A stretch of 8,002 bases of DNA from Cyanobacteria bacterium T3Sed10_376R1m. Its GTDB lineage: Bacteria; Cyanobacteriota; Cyanobacteriia; Cyanobacteriales; Cyanobacteriaceae. Below are positions 5,608 through 8,002 of this stretch, piece by piece. Made by a program: the position numbers and the translations under genes. The stretch lies in assembly GCA_003566215.1 (NCBI GenBank), contig PXEJ01000213.1:1-8002 (forward strand), in the 5' to 3' direction. The notes beneath the pieces were generated by a model. That model was not told where the DNA came from, searched no databases, and worked only from the letters and a program-made list of their open reading frames with translations. Each line of letters starts with the position of its first letter. Position 1 is the first letter of the stretch.

Positions 5608-7745
5608 GATATTTCATAAACAAAATTAAAACTTGCCCAATTATTCCCGTCTAAAGCATAGACATCCGTTAAATTATTAACTATATCACTATCTACCTTG
5701 CTGCCCTCATGCAAGTCTAGTAAAATCGATTTTGCAATGGCGACAGGATTCTCTAGTCTAATTATTGATTCTTCTTGTAAGTTATTATCGCTGTTTTTAT
5801 ATAGTTTATTAAAAGTATTATTAAAAGGAGTTTTTGAACAGATAACAATTAATTCTCCAATCCCCTGACTACCATTATCCATTAATTTTAAACTGGCATT
5901 TTTCGCAGGAATTGAAAAACTTTCTTTTCTATTAATCATGACATTTTTACTAGGAAAATGTGCGATCGCACTGCCTGAAGCATTGACCCCTAACAAGACA
6001 TAATAAAGATCATAGTCATTATTGTTATTTATAGTAACACTAAAAAAAGAACCAGCAGAAATATTAATTAACTGTTTTTGTTGAGCAATATTTATATCAG
6101 ACTTATTCTTACTAAGACGATTAAAAGAATTTTGAACACTCGAAAAAGTTTCTTGATAACTAATATAACTTTGCTTATTTTGAGAATACTCCACCGCCAC
6201 CCTAACAGGTAAACCAGAAGAATTACCATTAAGAGTTAAATGGAATATTTTTTGTGCTAACTTAGTCTTTAAAGAATCACCCAACCTTTTAACGGCAGTA
6301 GAAACAGCCTCATTAGGCGTTTTTGACATCGTATTAGGGAGTAAAACACCAGCCTGAGAAAATAAACCATAACTGCCATTCTCCCGTAACTTACCCAAAA
6401 TACAATCCCCATAATTATCACCCAAATTAATCACCTTAATATCACCCACCCCCGTCAACGCACTTGTAGCATCAACCCTCTCGATTCTTTGTAAAGTACT
6501 ATCCAAACCCACCATTAAATCAATTTCTCTGGGAATAACCCTGATAGACTCCCTCAAAACAACTCCCGGTTTAAGTACATCCCCCCCCCGTAAAATTATT
6601 CCCTTACCCTTATTGCCCACTAAAGAATTAAGCTGAATAGTAATCGTGTTATTGCCATCTAATTCCTTCGTAAAACAAGAATTAACACCATAATTAAACA
6701 ACACCAATAAAGGTAAACCTACCAAATTAAACTCAACATTATTATTTACATTATTAACCCTTGTAATGATTAAATCACCCCGTAACTCAGGATTAAAAGA
6801 TAAATTATAAGGATTCAGATCATTTTTAATAGCCAAACCTATTTTAGTGTACTGTAATTCTCCATTAATTAAAGCAACATTAGCCGTAATTTTTTTGCTT
6901 AAAATAAGATTATTAATAGGAGGAAAACTCTGCCATAAAGATTGAGTTAAATTATAAGTAAATAAACCAGCATTAAAACCATTACTGGTAATCTCTGTAG
7001 CTAAACCCTCCGTAGCCGAAGTAAAAATATTAGAAGCATTTTTTCCCTTATTTTTTAATAGTAAATTATTCCCTTTATTTTGTTGTTTTATCTGTTTATT
7101 AAAAGCAAATTCTTGATTGCCAATACTAGGAACTACCTTAGAATGATAAGATCTTAACCATAGTTTAGTATCAGTAGCAACTTCAAAAGGTTCATAACTA
7201 GTATCCAAAACTAAAGTATATCGATTAGTTTTTAACGACTGAAATAAACTAATTAAAGTATCTAATAAAATATCCTTATTATTACCATCACTCCCCAAAG
7301 CACTATTTTCAGTAATCAAACTTTCTGTAGTAGTTTGATCATTATTTTGCAACTTTACCTGTCTTCCATAACCACTAAAATGAAATATGACAACATCATT
7401 TTCTTGAGCTTGTTTGCTCAAATGTTCATCAAAAGCAGTTAAAATATTCTCTCTTCCTGCATTCTTATTAATTAAAGTAACAATATCTGAATTTTTAAAT
7501 CCAAAACGAGAAATTAACAACTCCTTTTGCAACTCAACATCAGTGACACAACCCCTTAAAATATTCCCTTGAGGATATTGATTAATTCCTACCAATAAAG
7601 CTAATTTCCGAGAACTTGAATCAGCTAAAGTAGAACCATACAAATTTAACTTATCTTCAGCAAAAATTGTATCACCAAAAAAGCCACCGAGGGAAGCAAT
7701 ACCAAAACCAGCCCCCTGTAAAAAAGTACGTCGATTAAATTTCAT
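5604..7745 (-). CDS. Tat-exported pseudo-orthocaspase with DUF4384-like C-terminus
   Basis: This 713-residue protein starts with a twin-arginine signal, NRRTFLQ (residues 4-10), and a mild hydrophobic stretch ending near Ala29, so it should be exported folded to the periplasm or thylakoid lumen. A caspase-like (peptidase C14) domain spans about 46-270, with ALLVGINQYP (49-58) and LRGCVTDVELQKEL (63-76). The canonical SGHG motif reads SGYG (124-127) and the canonical DxCHSG reads DTSYEP (181-186). The His-Cys dyad is thus Tyr126-Ser183, and Cys proteolysis is not expected. Pseudo-orthocaspases of this kind are known in cyanobacteria. A conserved middle region contains IERVDATSAL (421-430). A DUF4384-like domain lies at about 557-640 (SAGSFFSVTINNNNDYDLYY, HFPSKN). 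The frame is full length despite a G9 tract at codons 386-389. No clear Shine-Dalgarno precedes the ATG. Confidence 0.85.
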   Translation of the reverse strand: MKFNRRTFLQGAGFGIASLGGFFGDTIFAEDKLNLYGSTLADSSSRKLALLVGINQYPQGNILRGCVTDVELQKELLISRFGFKNSDIVTLINKNAGRENILTAFDEHLSKQAQENDVVIFHFSGYGRQVKLQNNDQTTTESLITENSALGSDGNNKDILLDTLISLFQSLKTNRYTLVLDTSYEPFEVATDTKLWLRSYHSKVVPSIGNQEFAFNKQIKQQNKGNNLLLKNKGKNASNIFTSATEGLATEITSNGFNAGLFTYNLTQSLWQSFPPINNLILSKKITANVALINGELQYTKIGLAIKNDLNPYNLSFNPELRGDLIITRVNNVNNNVEFNLVGLPLLVLFNYGVNSCFTKELDGNNTITIQLNSLVGNKGKGIILRGGDVLKPGVVLRESIRVIPREIDLMVGLDSTLQRIERVDATSALTGVGDIKVINLGDNYGDCILGKLRENGSYGLFSQAGVLLPNTMSKTPNEAVSTAVKRLGDSLKTKLAQKIFHLTLNGNSSGLPVRVAVEYSQNKQSYISYQETFSSVQNSFNRLSKNKSDINIAQQKQLINISAGSFFSVTINNNNDYDLYYVLLGVNASGSAIAHFPSKNVMINRKESFSIPAKNASLKLMDNGSQGIGELIVICSKTPFNNTFNKLYKNSDNNLQEESIIRLENPVAIAKSILLDLHEGSKVDSDIVNNLTDVYALDGNNWASFNFVYEIS
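5962..5969. repeat. HIP1 octamer GCGATCGC in the caspase-like gene
   Basis: The second complete HIP1 site in the window, flanked by T and A (TGCGATCGCA). It lies in the DUF4384-like coding region and encodes part of SGSAIAHF. Confidence 0.9.
6581..6589 (-). repeat. G9 mononucleotide tract in the caspase-like gene
   Basis: Nine consecutive C on the + strand form a run of nine G in the coding sense, across codons Arg386-Gly387-Gly388-Asp389. Loss or gain of one base would cut off the rest of the middle region and the DUF4384-like domain. The count as read keeps the frame open. It is the longest G/C run in the window. Confidence 0.85.
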
Positions 7746-7778
7746 AATAATATTGGGTGTTATCGGTAGAGGTTAGTT

Positions 7779-7822
7779 ATTCTAAACCATCAGCAAAGGT
7801 TTTCTCTTATCAAAATCTTATC
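7779..7822 (-). promoter_or_regulatory. Candidate promoter and direct-repeat site upstream of the caspase-like gene
   Basis: On the - strand, a TAGAAT (-10-like) occupies 7784-7779, about 33 bases before the start codon. No -35 hexamer sits 17 bases upstream (the sequence there is AGAGAA). Instead GATAAGA occurs twice, at 7822-7816 and 7811-7805, with an 11-base period, overlapping the expected -35 zone. One helical turn between copies suits a dimeric regulator bound to one face of the helix. No known binding motif is claimed. Confidence 0.3.
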
Positions 7823-7887
7823 ATTATTGCCCATTTCCTTGTTGATGACATTTTGCTATCTCAAACCTAAGACGAATCAAGAATAGA

Positions 7888-8002
7888 TTAATAATCTTCC
7901 CATGCTCTCATCTTACCCTGATTCATCAATCCATAAGGATCAACCATCTGTTTAAATTTAAGTTGCTCTGGTTCAATCTTTTTTCTACCTCCATCCTCTA
8001 AA
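7888..8002 (-). CDS. FAD-linked oxidase-type dehydrogenase, C-terminal end only
   Basis: The window holds the last 37 codons and the stop (TAA, 7890-7888) of a gene entering from the right on the - strand. The peptide contains KQMVDPYGLMNQGKM followed by RAWEDY. This matches the C-terminal signature of GlcD-like, FAD-linked oxidases (a Lys, then DPxGxxNPGK), in which the flavin is held by the N-terminal domain outside this window. Gln replaces the usual Pro of NPGK, a mild variation. The substrate cannot be told from this fragment. The gene lies upstream of the caspase-like gene on the same strand with 142 bases between them, so read-through is possible but the gap is long. Confidence 0.7.
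   Translation of the reverse strand, partial: LEDGGRKKIEPEQLKFKQMVDPYGLMNQGKMRAWEDY

Noticed and set aside
5604..7745. Active metacaspase or cell-death protease
   Set aside because: Both the catalytic His and Cys positions are substituted, so the sequence does not support cysteine-protease activity.

Overview
The window comes from an A/T-rich cyanobacterium. The evidence is an intact ycf66 gene (a family known from cyanobacteria and some plastids), two complete HIP1 octamers (GCGATCGC) plus several CGATCG cores, a Tat-exported caspase-like protein of a type common in cyanobacteria, and a TonB-like protein with the cyanobacterial form of the C-terminal domain. Low GC, Asn-rich proteins and weak Shine-Dalgarno sites suggest a Cyanobacterium/Geminocystis-like lineage, but that assignment is an inference.

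Layout. Positions 1-486 hold no convincing gene; they contain imperfect inverted repeats and, near the end, a TATAAT box. Five genes follow on the + strand: a small conserved cyanobacterial protein of unknown function (514-993), a TonB-like envelope protein (1079-2605), a single-domain PilZ protein (2636-3013) closely linked to it, a PfkB-family sugar kinase resembling the kinase half of HldE (3083-4123), and ycf66 (4225-5607). On the - strand, a Tat-exported caspase-like (orthocaspase) protein with a C-terminal DUF4384-like region (5604-7745) converges on ycf66, and the two stop codons overlap by 4 nt. At the right edge, also on the - strand, are the last 37 codons of an FAD-linked oxidase-type dehydrogenase (7888-8002).

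Functionally this is mostly envelope and membrane housekeeping: a TonB-type periplasm-spanning protein, a likely c-di-GMP-binding PilZ protein, a heptose-phosphate-kinase-like enzyme, a three-helix membrane protein with a long acidic tail, and an exported caspase fold. Apart from the TonB-like/PilZ pair (30 nt apart, with a good Shine-Dalgarno), nothing shows that the genes form one system.

The most notable item is the caspase-like protein. Both catalytic positions are substituted (Tyr126 for His, Ser183 for Cys), so it is a predicted non-proteolytic pseudo-orthocaspase. Its gene also carries a nine-G mononucleotide tract. I saw no mobile element, CRISPR array, tRNA or rRNA, and no convincing new multi-gene system.
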